Origin: Deinococcus sp. Leaf326 | Lineage (GTDB): Bacteria; Deinococcota; Deinococci; Deinococcales; Deinococcaceae | Length of the DNA stretch: 64,000 nt | Assembly: GCF_001424185.1 (NCBI RefSeq) | Contig: NZ_LMOM01000043.1 | Coordinates: forward strand, 132,001 to 196,000 | Direction of reading: 5' to 3' | In this document: positions 55,371 to 64,000 of the stretch, piece after piece | Numbering within the stretch: position 1 is the first letter of the stretch | Layout: each line of letters starts with the position of its first letter | Notes under the pieces: model-generated | The model's input: the letters and a program-made list of their open reading frames with translations, nothing else | What the model was told of the DNA's origin: nothing | Database searches by the model: none | Position numbers and translations under genes: made by a program

Positions 55371-57476
55371 TCAGCGGGGGGCGGTCAGGTCGTCGGGATA
55401 GCAGTAGGCCCAGGTCTCGCCCGGTTCCAGGCTACGGACGATGGGGTGGGCGCTGGCCTGCGCGTGGGCGGTCGCGTGCCGATTGGGTGACGAGTCGCAG
55501 CAGCCGGTGTGCCCGCAGGTCATGCACACGCGCAGGTGAACCCAGGAGTCGCCCAGCGCCACGCACTCGGGACAGGTGTCGGTGCTCTGGGGGTGGACCT
55601 GCGGGTGGGCGAGCGTGACGCTGTGGGCGTGGCTGCACATGCCGCGCTGCTCGGCGCTGAGGACCACCGGCGGGGTGGTGGGCAGGGTCAGCAGACCCAG
55701 GCGGTGCAGGGCGCCGCGCGCCACGGCGTCCGTACTCGTCAGGACGTGGGTGGCCCCGGCGCCGCGCAGGGCGTCAATCTCGCCGGGTTCGTCGGTGTGG
55801 GCCACGATGGGTACGTCGGGGCTCAGGGTCCGGGCCACGCCGACCACCCGCGCCGTCATCTCTGGGGCGTCGTCGAGGACCACCAGCGCGCGCGCCGAGG
55901 CCAGCCCGGCGTCGCCCAGCAGTCCGGCGCGAGCATAGTCGCCGATCAGGACCGGGTAGCCGTGCGCCGTGACCTGTGCGGCCCCGTCGGGACTGAGGGT
56001 CAGCACGCCGAAGGGAACGTTCTGCGCCGCCAGTCCCTTGACCAGCCGCCGCGCGTGGTCCCCGAACCCCGCGACGAGTACGTGCCCGCTCAGGTGCGAG
56101 AGGGGAGCCTCGGGGTTGGGTTCGGCCAGGGCTGCCGGCGCGGCGGTCGGCTCGGGGCGGGCGCGGCCCAGGGCGCCCAGGCGCTCGCCCAGGGTCGCCA
56201 TGACCGGGGTCAGGGCCATGAGCAGCACCGTCGCGGCGATGAAGGTCTGGGTGCCCGTCTCGCCCAGTCCGGCCGGGCTGAGGCCCAGGGCCCGCCCACT
56301 GCTCTCCAGCACGAAGGAGAACTCGCCGACCTGGGCCAGCAGCCAGCCGGTCGCGGCGGCGGTCGCCAGCGGGTAGCCCAGCAGCCGCACGCTGAGGGTG
56401 GCCGCCAACGCCTTGAGCACGGCGAAGGCCGCCACCGCGCCGAGGACCAGCGGCAGGTGGGTCCAGAGAAAGCCCAGGTCGAGCTGCAACCCCACCGACA
56501 GGAAAAACGCCGCGCTGAACAGGATCTGTAGGGGCAGAATCTCCCCGAAGGCCTGGCGCCCGAAGCGGCTCTCGCTTACGAGCAGCCCCGCCAGGAAGGC
56601 CCCCAGCGCGAGGCTGACCCCCGCGAGACTGGTGAGGTACGCCGTGGCGAAACACAGCGCGAGCGTGCTGAGCAGGAAAATCTCCTGCGAGCAGGTGCGC
56701 GCGACCACCTCCAGCAGCCTGGGCACCACCCGGCGCGCGAGCAGCAGCACCGCCGCCACGATGCCGCCCGCCTTGAGCAGCGCGACGAGCAGCCCCGCCG
56801 CGCCGCCGCCCTGCCCGGCGAGCATGGGCACGAGCAGCACCATGACCACCACTGCGAGGTCCTGAAAAATCAGGATGCCCAGGCTGGTCTGCCCCGTGGG
56901 CGAGCCCACGCCGCCGCGGGATTCCAGAATCTTGGTGACGATGGCGGTGCTCGACAGGCTGAGCAGAAAGCCCGTGAAGACGGCGTTGGGCAGGCTGACC
57001 CCGAAGGCCACCAACGCGCCTGTGGCCGCCGCGACCGTCAGGGCCACCTGAAGGCCGCCGCCCACGAAGATGAGCCGGAAGATGCGGGCGAGCTTGCCCA
57101 GGCTGAACTCGATGCCGATGGTGAACAGCAGCAGCATCACCCCGATCTCGGACGCCGCGCTGATGAGGGCCGGGTCGTCGATGATGCCCAGCGCCGACGG
57201 CCCGGCCAGCACGCCGGCAAACAAAAACCCGATGATTGGCACCAGCCCCAGCCGGAACGACGCGAACGCCGTGGCCCCTGCCACCAGCAGCAGCAGCGTG
57301 AGCTGGGACATGAACGCGGGGGGGCCGCTGTGGCCTTCGGTGGCCGACGCCAGGGCCGACCCGAGCAGTGCCGCCACCAGCAGGGCCCAGACCCGCAGGC
57401 CCAGGCCCGGCACCCGCGCGAACTGCGGCCGGGGAAGCTGGAGGGGAGGGAAGGGGAGATCCGGCAGCCTCGTCAT
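55371..57476 (-). CDS. Kef-type K+/H+ antiporter with RCK domain and C-terminal UBP zinc finger
   Basis: 701 residues. About residues 50-440 form a CPA2 exchanger with about 12-13 membrane segments ([75 protein letters not shown]). Residues 450-590 are a TrkA-N/RCK nucleotide-binding domain ([20 protein letters not shown] ... [12 protein letters not shown]). Residues 615-701 are a Zn[44 protein letters not shown] and WAYCYPDD. The last part is a ubiquitin-binding fold in eukaryotes; bacteria have no ubiquitin, so here it may bind a C-terminal tail or sense zinc. ATG at 57476, with CACACT 6 nt upstream. Confidence 0.92.
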   Translation of the reverse strand: MTRLPDLPFPPLQLPRPQFARVPGLGLRVWALLVAALLGSALASATEGHSGPPAFMSQLTLLLLVAGATAFASFRLGLVPIIGFLFAGVLAGPSALGIIDDPALISAASEIGVMLLLFTIGIEFSLGKLARIFRLIFVGGGLQVALTVAAATGALVAFGVSLPNAVFTGFLLSLSSTAIVTKILESRGGVGSPTGQTSLGILIFQDLAVVVMVLLVPMLAGQGGGAAGLLVALLKAGGIVAAVLLLARRVVPRLLEVVARTCSQEIFLLSTLALCFATAYLTSLAGVSLALGAFLAGLLVSESRFGRQAFGEILPLQILFSAAFFLSVGLQLDLGFLWTHLPLVLGAVAAFAVLKALAATLSVRLLGYPLATAAATGWLLAQVGEFSFVLESSGRALGLSPAGLGETGTQTFIAATVLLMALTPVMATLGERLGALGRARPEPTAAPAALAEPNPEAPLSHLSGHVLVAGFGDHARRLVKGLAAQNVPFGVLTLSPDGAAQVTAHGYPVLIGDYARAGLLGDAGLASARALVVLDDAPEMTARVVGVARTLSPDVPIVAHTDEPGEIDALRGAGATHVLTSTDAVARGALHRLGLLTLPTTPPVVLSAEQRGMCSHAHSVTLAHPQVHPQSTDTCPECVALGDSWVHLRVCMTCGHTGCCDSSPNRHATAHAQASAHPIVRSLEPGETWAYCYPDDLTAPR

Positions 57477-57518
57477 CCCCCCAGTGTGCGCTTGGGCGTG
57501 GCCGGTACAGTGGAGGTG

Positions 57519-58169
57519 ATGCACGAACTGGAGCTGCCCCGCGTGGACCTGCAAGCCGGCCTGCACTGGCTCGACCTCATCGGCATCGTGGCCTTCGCGC
57601 TGTCGGGGGCGCTGCTGGCGGTGCGCAAACGCTTCGACCTGTTCGGAGTACTCGTGCTCGGCTGCGTCACGGCGGTGGGGGGCGGGGCCATCCGCGACAC
57701 GCTGACCGGCCAGACCCCGCCCCTGTTCCTGCGCGACGAGTCCTACCTGTGGGCGGCGCTGCTGGGCTCGGTGGTGGCCTTCTCCTTCGGCGAGCGCCTC
57801 GCACGCTTCGAGCGCACCATCAGCGTGTTCGATACGGTGGGCCTGGGTCTGTTCGCCGCCTCGGGGGCGCTGGGGGCCATCAATTTCGGGCTGGGGCCCC
57901 TCGGGGTCATCTTTACGGGAGCACTGTCGGGGGTCGGCGGCGGCATCATCCGCGATCTCATCGCCAACGAGGTCCCCGAAGTGATGTACCGCCGTGATCA
58001 GCTCTACGCCACCGCCGCCGCGGCCGGGGCCTTCACCGTGCTCATGGTGCACCCGTACCTCACGCCCTTTCAGGCTCAGGCGAGCGGCGCGGCAGTGGTT
58101 ATCCTCGCACGCTGGCTCTCACGCCGGGGCTGGGTCAAGTTGCCCGTGCGCCGGCTGCCGGGCACCTGA
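57519..58169 (+). CDS. TRIC cation channel family protein (UPF0126)
   Basis: 216 residues with seven hydrophobic segments in two repeats. Each repeat has the family glycine motif: VTAVGGGAIRDTLTGQTPPL and LSGVGGGIIRDLIANEVPEV, the GGG-I/R-D turns that form the pore of trimeric intracellular cation channels. It probably conducts K+ or other cations. TACAGT (57506-57511) precedes the ATG by 7 nt and GGAGGTG lies in the gap. It is divergent from the Kef-type antiporter, with 42 bp between the starts; both move cations. Confidence 0.93.
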   Translation: MHELELPRVDLQAGLHWLDLIGIVAFALSGALLAVRKRFDLFGVLVLGCVTAVGGGAIRDTLTGQTPPLFLRDESYLWAALLGSVVAFSFGERLARFERTISVFDTVGLGLFAASGALGAINFGLGPLGVIFTGALSGVGGGIIRDLIANEVPEVMYRRDQLYATAAAAGAFTVLMVHPYLTPFQAQASGAAVVILARWLSRRGWVKLPVRRLPGT

Positions 58170-58173
58170 GACA

Positions 58174-58199
58174 CAAAAAAAGCCCCGCCTGGGCGGAGC
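58174..58199 (-). terminator. Intrinsic terminator of the paaABCD operon
   Basis: Minus strand: GCTCCGCC (58192-58199) pairs with GGCGGGGC (58182-58189), followed by seven T's, about 140 nt after paaD. Confidence 0.75.
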
Positions 58200-58340
58200 G
58201 GTGGTGCTGCCCGACTTCACCCGGCCGGGTTGAACTGTGTAAGTCCCCTTCAGGATACGCAGGTCATGTCATCCCGGTGTGAGGTTGCGGCCAAGCGGCG
58301 TTCAGGAAACCGGCGGGGGAGCGGGGCCAGGTCCGATGGA

Positions 58341-58852
58341 TCAGACCGACTTGAATCCCTCGAACGGCTCCCGGCAGGCGTTGCACACGTACAGCCGTTT
58401 GCACAGCGTCGGCCCGAAACTGGCGGTCAGGCGAACGTCGAAGCTCGCGCAGCGTGGGCAGCGGGTGGCTTCCGGCGTGAGCTGAATCAGTCCTTCTTCG
58501 CCCGCCGGGGCCGGGGGCGCGATGCCGTACTCGCGCAGTCTCTCGCGGGCGTCCTCGGCGATCCAGTCGGTCGTCCAGGGGGGAGTAAGGGTGCTGCGGA
58601 CCTCGACCTCGGCGGCGCCCAGGCCCCGCACCGCCTCCTCGATCCCCGCGCGGATGGTGTGCAGTGCCGGGCACCCGCTGAAGGTCGGGGTAAAGGTCAC
58701 CTCGACCGCCTCGCCCCGGACCTGCACGGCGCGCACCATGCCCATATCGGTGATGGACACGACCGGAATCTCCGGGTCGGGTACCCTGGCCAGCGCGGCC
58801 CAGACGGCCTCGGGGGTCAGCGGCGCGGCGGCCGTCTGGGACTGCGGCACGC

Positions 58853-58856
<4 letters not shown>
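58341..58856 (-). CDS. paaD: Phenylacetyl-CoA epoxidase subunit PaaD
   Basis: 171 residues. Residues 15-100 are a MIP18/DUF59 domain ([40 protein letters not shown]), and the C-terminus has a zinc-ribbon CPRC ... CNAC ([39 protein letters not shown]). PaaD is thought to help assemble the iron sites of the PaaABCE epoxidase. The GTG at 58854-58856 overlaps the paaC stop (GTGA); the GTG one codon upstream is also possible. Last gene of the operon; paaE is absent. Confidence 0.94.
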
Positions 58857-59649
<793 letters not shown>

Positions 59650-59653
<4 letters not shown>

Positions 59654-60239
59654 GGGGTCTCCTCGGCTCTGGGAGCTTTGCCCGCCCCCTTGAACGCGGA
59701 GACGTGCCGGCCGATCACACCGTAGAACTGCTGCTGCTTGTAGGTCTTGTCCCGCGCCGGGGCGAACCAGCTCTCGACCGTCTCGGGGCTGGTGTCGCTC
59801 TTGACGGCTGCCGCCTCGGCGAAGACCTGCCACGCCAACGCGTCCGGGTGCAGTGCCCGCGCCTGCCCGAGCGCGTCGCCGGGACCGCTCGCCTCGACCA
59901 CGCCAACGAGGTCCACGAAGGTCATGCTGCGCTTGGCCGTCGCCTTGACGCCCACCTGGTAGCGGCCGGCCTCGCCGGGGGTCTCCAGCAGTTCCGGGTG
60001 CGTGGCCAGGGCTTCGGGGGTCGCGGTGAGCAGGTCATCCTCGCGCACGGCCCACAGGCTCACCGCTGCCGGACGGCGCACGAAGACGTTGCGCGCCGTG
60101 AGCAGGGCGTGCTCGGGGTCGCCGGCGTGGACACTGCCTACTGCCTGCAGGGGGCGCGCCGCCGTGTCCTGCTTGAAGATTTCCCAGCGGGGCCACTGGG
60201 TTTCCTGAACCGTGGCCCCGGCGTGATCACCCGTGGTCA

Positions 60240-60240
<1 letters not shown>
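59650..60240 (-). CDS. paaB: Phenylacetyl-CoA epoxidase subunit PaaB, double-length
   Basis: 196 residues, about twice the usual ~95. Residues 15-80 are a normal PaaB domain ([20 protein letters not shown] ... [20 protein letters not shown]). The second half ([40 protein letters not shown]) repeats the pattern of strand, A-L-x-x-A helix and W, so it looks like a divergent tandem copy. It ends in an Ala/Lys-rich tail. PaaB bridges PaaAC dimers. The ATG overlaps the paaA stop by 1 nt (TGATG read-through). Confidence 0.9.
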
Positions 60241-61217
<977 letters not shown>

Positions 61218-61363
61218 GGAAGGACACCTCCTGGGGGGACGAGCAACGCGGCTCGCCGGTGTGGGGCGGGGCGGCGACGGAACTGCGGCGGTGGGTGGGC
61301 AGGCGGCGCCGGTGCCGTGTGCCCAGGAACCGGGAAGATTCCGGCGTGACTGTGCTGAAGGCC

Positions 61364-61384
61364 AGTATACCTAACGACCGTTAG
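61364..61384 (-). promoter_or_regulatory. paa promoter -10 and PaaR-type (TetR family) operator
   Basis: CTAACGACCGTTAG at 61371-61384 is a near-perfect palindrome fitting the CNAACGNNCGTTNG site known to me for Thermus PaaR. TATACT (complement of 61364-61369) directly downstream is the -10 for paaA, so a bound repressor would cover the spacer. The leader is about 145 nt. Phenylacetyl-CoA is the expected inducer. paaR itself is not in the window. Confidence 0.75.
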
Positions 61385-61481
61385 GCGAGGTGTGAGCCAG
61401 CTTTCGGGAGCTTGAGACGGGGGCCTGAACCGCATCCCGACCCGCCCGGCCCGGACGCGGCCGAAGGGTAGCCTGGGGTCG

Positions 61482-62102
61482 ATGTCCGCCGTCTGGCCCG
61501 GTTCCTCTCCCACCCTCCTGTCACGCTTCGGTGCCTGGGCGCTGCGCCGCCGGGGCTGGACGCCGCTGCTGGCCGCGCCCACACCGCCGCGCTTCGTGGC
61601 TGCCGTGGCCCCGCACACCGACAACGCCGACTTCTGGATCGGGCTGCTGTGGAAATGGGCGACCCGCTCGCCGGCCCATTTTGTCGCCAAGAAGGAAATC
61701 TTCGTGTTTCCGGTGGGGCTGTTCATGCGGGCGGCGGGCGGGGTGCCCATAGACCGCCGGCAGGTCGGGGGCAATTTCGTGGACGTGGTGGTCGCCCTCA
61801 TCGGGCGCGAACCCGAGATCATGCTCACGGTGGCCCCCGAGGGCACGCGCAGATACACCGACTATTGGAAGACCGGCTTCTACTACATGGCCCTTGAGGC
61901 GCAGGTGCCCATCGGGGTCACGGTGTTCGACTGGGCGCGCAAAGAGGTGGGCGTGGTCGGGTACGTCACCCCGACCGGCGATATCGAGGCCGACTTCGCC
62001 GAGATCCGCCGGTTTCTGGAGGGCATTCAGGGCCACACCCCCGCCAACGCGGGGCCGGTGCGGCCGCGGCCGGCGGCACAGGGGGGACCGGGCCGGAGCT
62101 GA
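61482..62102 (+). CDS. PlsC-like acyltransferase family protein
   Basis: 206 residues. VAAVAPHTDNADFWIGLLWK has the H-x4-D pair, followed by HFVAKKEIFVFPVG, GGVPIDRRQ and VAPEGTRRYTDYWKTGFYYM (the EGTR motif). This subgroup (often annotated as lysophospholipid acyltransferase) is shorter than PlsC and may act on other acceptors. TAGCCT is 7 nt before the ATG. It is divergent from paaA but nothing links it to phenylacetate breakdown. The tail is low complexity. Confidence 0.88.
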   Translation: MSAVWPGSSPTLLSRFGAWALRRRGWTPLLAAPTPPRFVAAVAPHTDNADFWIGLLWKWATRSPAHFVAKKEIFVFPVGLFMRAAGGVPIDRRQVGGNFVDVVVALIGREPEIMLTVAPEGTRRYTDYWKTGFYYMALEAQVPIGVTVFDWARKEVGVVGYVTPTGDIEADFAEIRRFLEGIQGHTPANAGPVRPRPAAQGGPGRS

Positions 62103-62177
62103 CCCGGCCAGCCGGCCGCGCAGGAGACGGGGCCCGGCGGGCCGTGTGGGCGGGATAGGCCCGGTCCCGTCCAGGCC

Positions 62178-62633
62178 TCAGCGGCTCAGTTTGACCCGGC
62201 CCGAACTGGGATCGGCGGGAGCCGAGGTGTGCTCGTGCACGATGAGCCAGCCCTCGCCCTCCCGGCGCAGCACCCAGGTCAGGCGGTTGAGCATGCTCCG
62301 GCCGGGCTCGCCGGTCGCCGCGAAGTTGCGGTAGGTGACCAGGGCGCTGAGACTCAGCCATTCGCCCGCGAGAGGGCCGGGCGCGGGTCCTGCCGCTCCC
62401 CCGGACCGCTGGGCCTCGACCTCTGTGAAACTCACCTCGACCTGCTCGCCGTCGAGGGACCCGAACCACTCCTCTACCGCCGCCCGCCAGGCCGGGGCGC
62501 CGTGGTAGGCCCACTCGCCCCACAGGTCGAACACCACCACTTCGGGAGCGTACAGGGCCAGCAACGCGTCGGTGTCCTGCGCCGCGACGGCGGCGGCGTA
62601 GGCGGCCAGCACCGGCTGTTCGGGTCGGGTCAT
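62178..62633 (-). CDS. NTF2-like/SnoaL family protein
   Basis: 151 residues: VLAAYAAAVAAQDTDALLAL, LYAPEVVVFDLWGEWAYHG, WRAAVEEWFGSLDGEQVEVS, and a last strand LTWVLRREGEGWLIVHEHTS, a pattern seen in SgcJ/EcaC-like NTF2 proteins. Ligand or reaction unknown. TAGGCT is 5 nt before the ATG. It is separated by 60 nt from nrdR upstream, on the same strand. Confidence 0.85.
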   Translation of the reverse strand: MTRPEQPVLAAYAAAVAAQDTDALLALYAPEVVVFDLWGEWAYHGAPAWRAAVEEWFGSLDGEQVEVSFTEVEAQRSGGAAGPAPGPLAGEWLSLSALVTYRNFAATGEPGRSMLNRLTWVLRREGEGWLIVHEHTSAPADPSSGRVKLSR

Positions 62634-62693
62634 GCTCCAGCCTATCCCGCGCTGGCGGGACCGGTTTAGTAAGCGCGGCCGGGTCTGCCCGGC

Positions 62694-63161
62694 TCAGTCG
62701 CCGTCGGGTTCGGCCGCTCCGGTGCCCTTGAGTCCCCGGATCTCCTCGATGAAACGCTCCAGGCTGTCGAACTCGCGGTACACGCTGGCAAAACGGATGT
62801 AGGCCACGTCGTCCAGCGGACGCAGGAAGGTCATCGCGTGGCGGCCGATCTCGGTGCTGGGAATCTCGGCGGACTGCACGTCGTCCTCGAAGCCGTAGGC
62901 GAAGGCGCGCAGCAGCGCCGGGTCCACCGGGCGTTTCTCGGTCGCCAGGGTCAGGCCGCGCAGCAGCTTGTCGGGGTTGAAGGCCTCGCGCGGGCCGCTG
63001 CGCTTGACGACCATGAGCGGTTCGAGCTGCGCGCGTTCGTAGGTCGTGAAGCGCCGCGCGCAGGTCAGGCACTCGCGCCGGCGCCGGATGCTGGCGCCCT
63101 CGTCGCTGGGGCGCGAGTTGACCACTTTCGAGTCGGGCGCCGAGCAGTAGGGGCACCTCAT
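62694..63161 (-). CDS. nrdR: Transcriptional repressor NrdR
   Basis: 155 residues. Zinc ribbon MRCPYCSAPDSKVVNSRPSD ... RRRRECLTCARRFTTYER (CxxC ... CxxC), then an ATP-cone domain (VVKRSGPREAFNPDKLLRGL). It senses ATP/dATP and represses ribonucleotide reductase genes by binding NrdR boxes; no RNR genes are in this window. It starts 10 nt after an SDR-like gene on the same strand, so it is co-transcribed with it. Confidence 0.97.
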   Translation of the reverse strand: MRCPYCSAPDSKVVNSRPSDEGASIRRRRECLTCARRFTTYERAQLEPLMVVKRSGPREAFNPDKLLRGLTLATEKRPVDPALLRAFAYGFEDDVQSAEIPSTEIGRHAMTFLRPLDDVAYIRFASVYREFDSLERFIEEIRGLKGTGAAEPDGD

Positions 63162-63171
63162 CCGGGCGCGC

Positions 63172-63894
63172 TCACAGCAGGTACGCCTCGGGAACGCGCA
63201 CCCGGGGGGCAGGGGCCAGCGGAATATCCATGCTGTTGCCGCGCAGGTGCCGCAGCCGGGGCGAGGCCAGCGTGACCACCGCGTCGGCCAGCGGCCGGTC
63301 GAGCGCCTCGTCGCCGCTGCTGGCGCGTCCCGGCGACACCAGATTGATCCGCAGTTCGGCGCCTGCGCCGTTCTCGACCAGCCCCCGGATCGCGCCGCGC
63401 TGCGGGTAGACCTGAAGCCCTACCTCGTCAAGATGCGGCCCGATGACGGTCAGCCAGGTGTCGGGCAGGCGGCGGGCCAGGATCTGGGCGATGGCGACCG
63501 TGCTCTTCACGTTGCAGTTGAACAGGTTCATCCACTCGCTCTCGCTGAGCATGTTGAAGACCGTGTTCGTGCGCTTGTCGGCCAGATGCACGATGCCGTG
63601 CAGCGCCCCGAAGATCTCGAGCACGCGGTTTTGCGCGCTGAGCCAGTCGAGCGGTACCGACACGTCGGCCTTGATGGGAATGGCCGCGCCGCCCGCGAGT
63701 TCGATGCTGCTCGCGGCCGCCGCCAGCGTCTCCGAGTTGTCGCCGATAAGCACCACGCCCGCGCCCTCGCGGGCCAGCGCGGCGCTGACCAGCCGGCCAT
63801 AGCCCTGGTCTGCGCCCGTCACCGCGATGATCTGGCCGTCCAGCACCCCGGGTCGGGCAGGGTCGGCGGCGGGGGCAGGGACGCGGCGGGTCAT
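63172..63894 (-). CDS. SDR-like protein without the canonical Tyr-x-x-x-Lys
   Basis: 240 residues with an SDR Rossmann start (GQIIAVTGADQGYGRLVSAA), then HLADKR in place of the usual NNAG, and LRINLVSPGRASSGDEALDR near the end. The expected Y-x-x-x-K after the catalytic serine is not present (the region reads LQVYPQRGAIRGLVENG), so it is probably a non-catalytic or atypical reductase. TATGCT lies 6 nt before the ATG at 63892-63894. It precedes nrdR; a nucleotide-metabolism link is possible. Confidence 0.8.
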   Translation of the reverse strand: MTRRVPAPAADPARPGVLDGQIIAVTGADQGYGRLVSAALAREGAGVVLIGDNSETLAAAASSIELAGGAAIPIKADVSVPLDWLSAQNRVLEIFGALHGIVHLADKRTNTVFNMLSESEWMNLFNCNVKSTVAIAQILARRLPDTWLTVIGPHLDEVGLQVYPQRGAIRGLVENGAGAELRINLVSPGRASSGDEALDRPLADAVVTLASPRLRHLRGNSMDIPLAPAPRVRVPEAYLL

Positions 63895-63961
63895 GCCCCC
63901 AGCATAGCCCAGGCGCCGGAGTCCGGGTGGGCGCGGGGGCGTCACAGACGCACTCCCCCCG

Positions 63962-64000
63962 CTAGAAATCCGGTTCGCCGTCGGGTTCGGGCAGGGTCGC
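63962..64000 (-). CDS. C-terminal end of a gene running in from outside the window
   Basis: Thirteen codons (ATLPEPDGEPDF and stop) on the minus strand, open to the window edge. Too short to identify; the Pro/Glu/Asp content looks like a disordered C-terminus. Confidence 0.45.
   Translation of the reverse strand, partial: ATLPEPDGEPDF

Overview
This window is from a high-GC bacterium that is almost certainly a Deinococcus. Four things point there. (1) Many genes start without a leader: a -10 box of the form TAnnnT sits 5-7 nt before an ATG or GTG and no Shine-Dalgarno is present (about twenty clear cases). (2) A radiation/desiccation response motif (RDRM)-like site lies in the promoter of transketolase. 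(3) The gene content fits: an HRDC-domain fusion, a Pnkp-like repair protein, mutY, an alkA-type glycosylase, xseB, nrdR and many Nudix/GNAT/macro-domain proteins. (4) A family of short intergenic repeats is present. The species cannot be named from the sequence alone. I see no phage, insertion sequence, CRISPR array, rRNA or tRNA; it reads as ordinary chromosome with several unusual proteins.

Layout. 1-4 kb: partial tyrS, a tightly overlapping MOSC / UPF0114 / trmK operon, a small unknown protein and a GNAT protein. 4-12 kb: tkt behind a consensus promoter with an RDRM-like site, a glycine-zipper protein, a fused siroheme-decarboxylase-like protein divergent from a stand-alone RAM-domain protein, gmk, a macro-domain protein, two promoter-hairpin repeats and a DUF418 membrane protein. 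12-16.5 kb: rplU-rpmA-obgE, then two tandem secreted alpha/beta hydrolases, one frameshifted. 16.7-21 kb: an Ig-like lipoprotein and a subtilase lipoprotein in one operon. 21-33 kb: truA with a Pnkp-like protein whose kinase P-loop is degenerate, a LysM/M23 peptidase, surE, a SulP transporter, a TAP-type peptidase lipoprotein, an MFS exporter divergent from a LacI regulator with a candidate operator between them, galE and small enzymes. 33-45 kb: an unknown two-part protein, mutY, uppS, a PLP-fold/HRDC fusion, a [2Fe-2S] ferredoxin with a FecCD/FecE importer, plsC, xseB, a flavin reductase and an alkA-type gene. 45-55 kb: SDR/Nudix, a complementary M16 peptidase pair, a fused ATPase-permease ABC protein, an EamA exporter, a BCS1-like AAA ATPase next to an AIM24 protein, three more promoter-hairpin repeats and rpmF. 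55-64 kb: a Kef antiporter with a UBP zinc finger, a TRIC channel, the paaABCD operon behind a PaaR-type operator, a second PlsC-like protein, an NTF2-like protein, nrdR with an SDR, and the last codons of one more gene.

How the parts fit. Translation and ribosome functions (tyrS, trmK, truA, rplU, rpmA, obgE, rpmF), DNA and nucleotide maintenance (mutY, alkA-type, xseB, nrdR, gmk, surE, Nudix, Pnkp-like) and envelope functions (uppS, plsC, M23, subtilase, hydrolases) are interleaved in short operons, commonly joined by 4-bp ATGA or GTGA overlaps. The most novel signal is a five-copy repeat family (10.69-10.88 kb on +, 54.47-54.91 kb on -). Each copy carries a sigma70-like promoter with an exactly 17-bp spacer, followed within about 11 nt by an intrinsic-terminator hairpin. 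Each copy therefore looks like a complete transcription unit for an RNA of about 30 nt, and in both places the copies point at the next gene.
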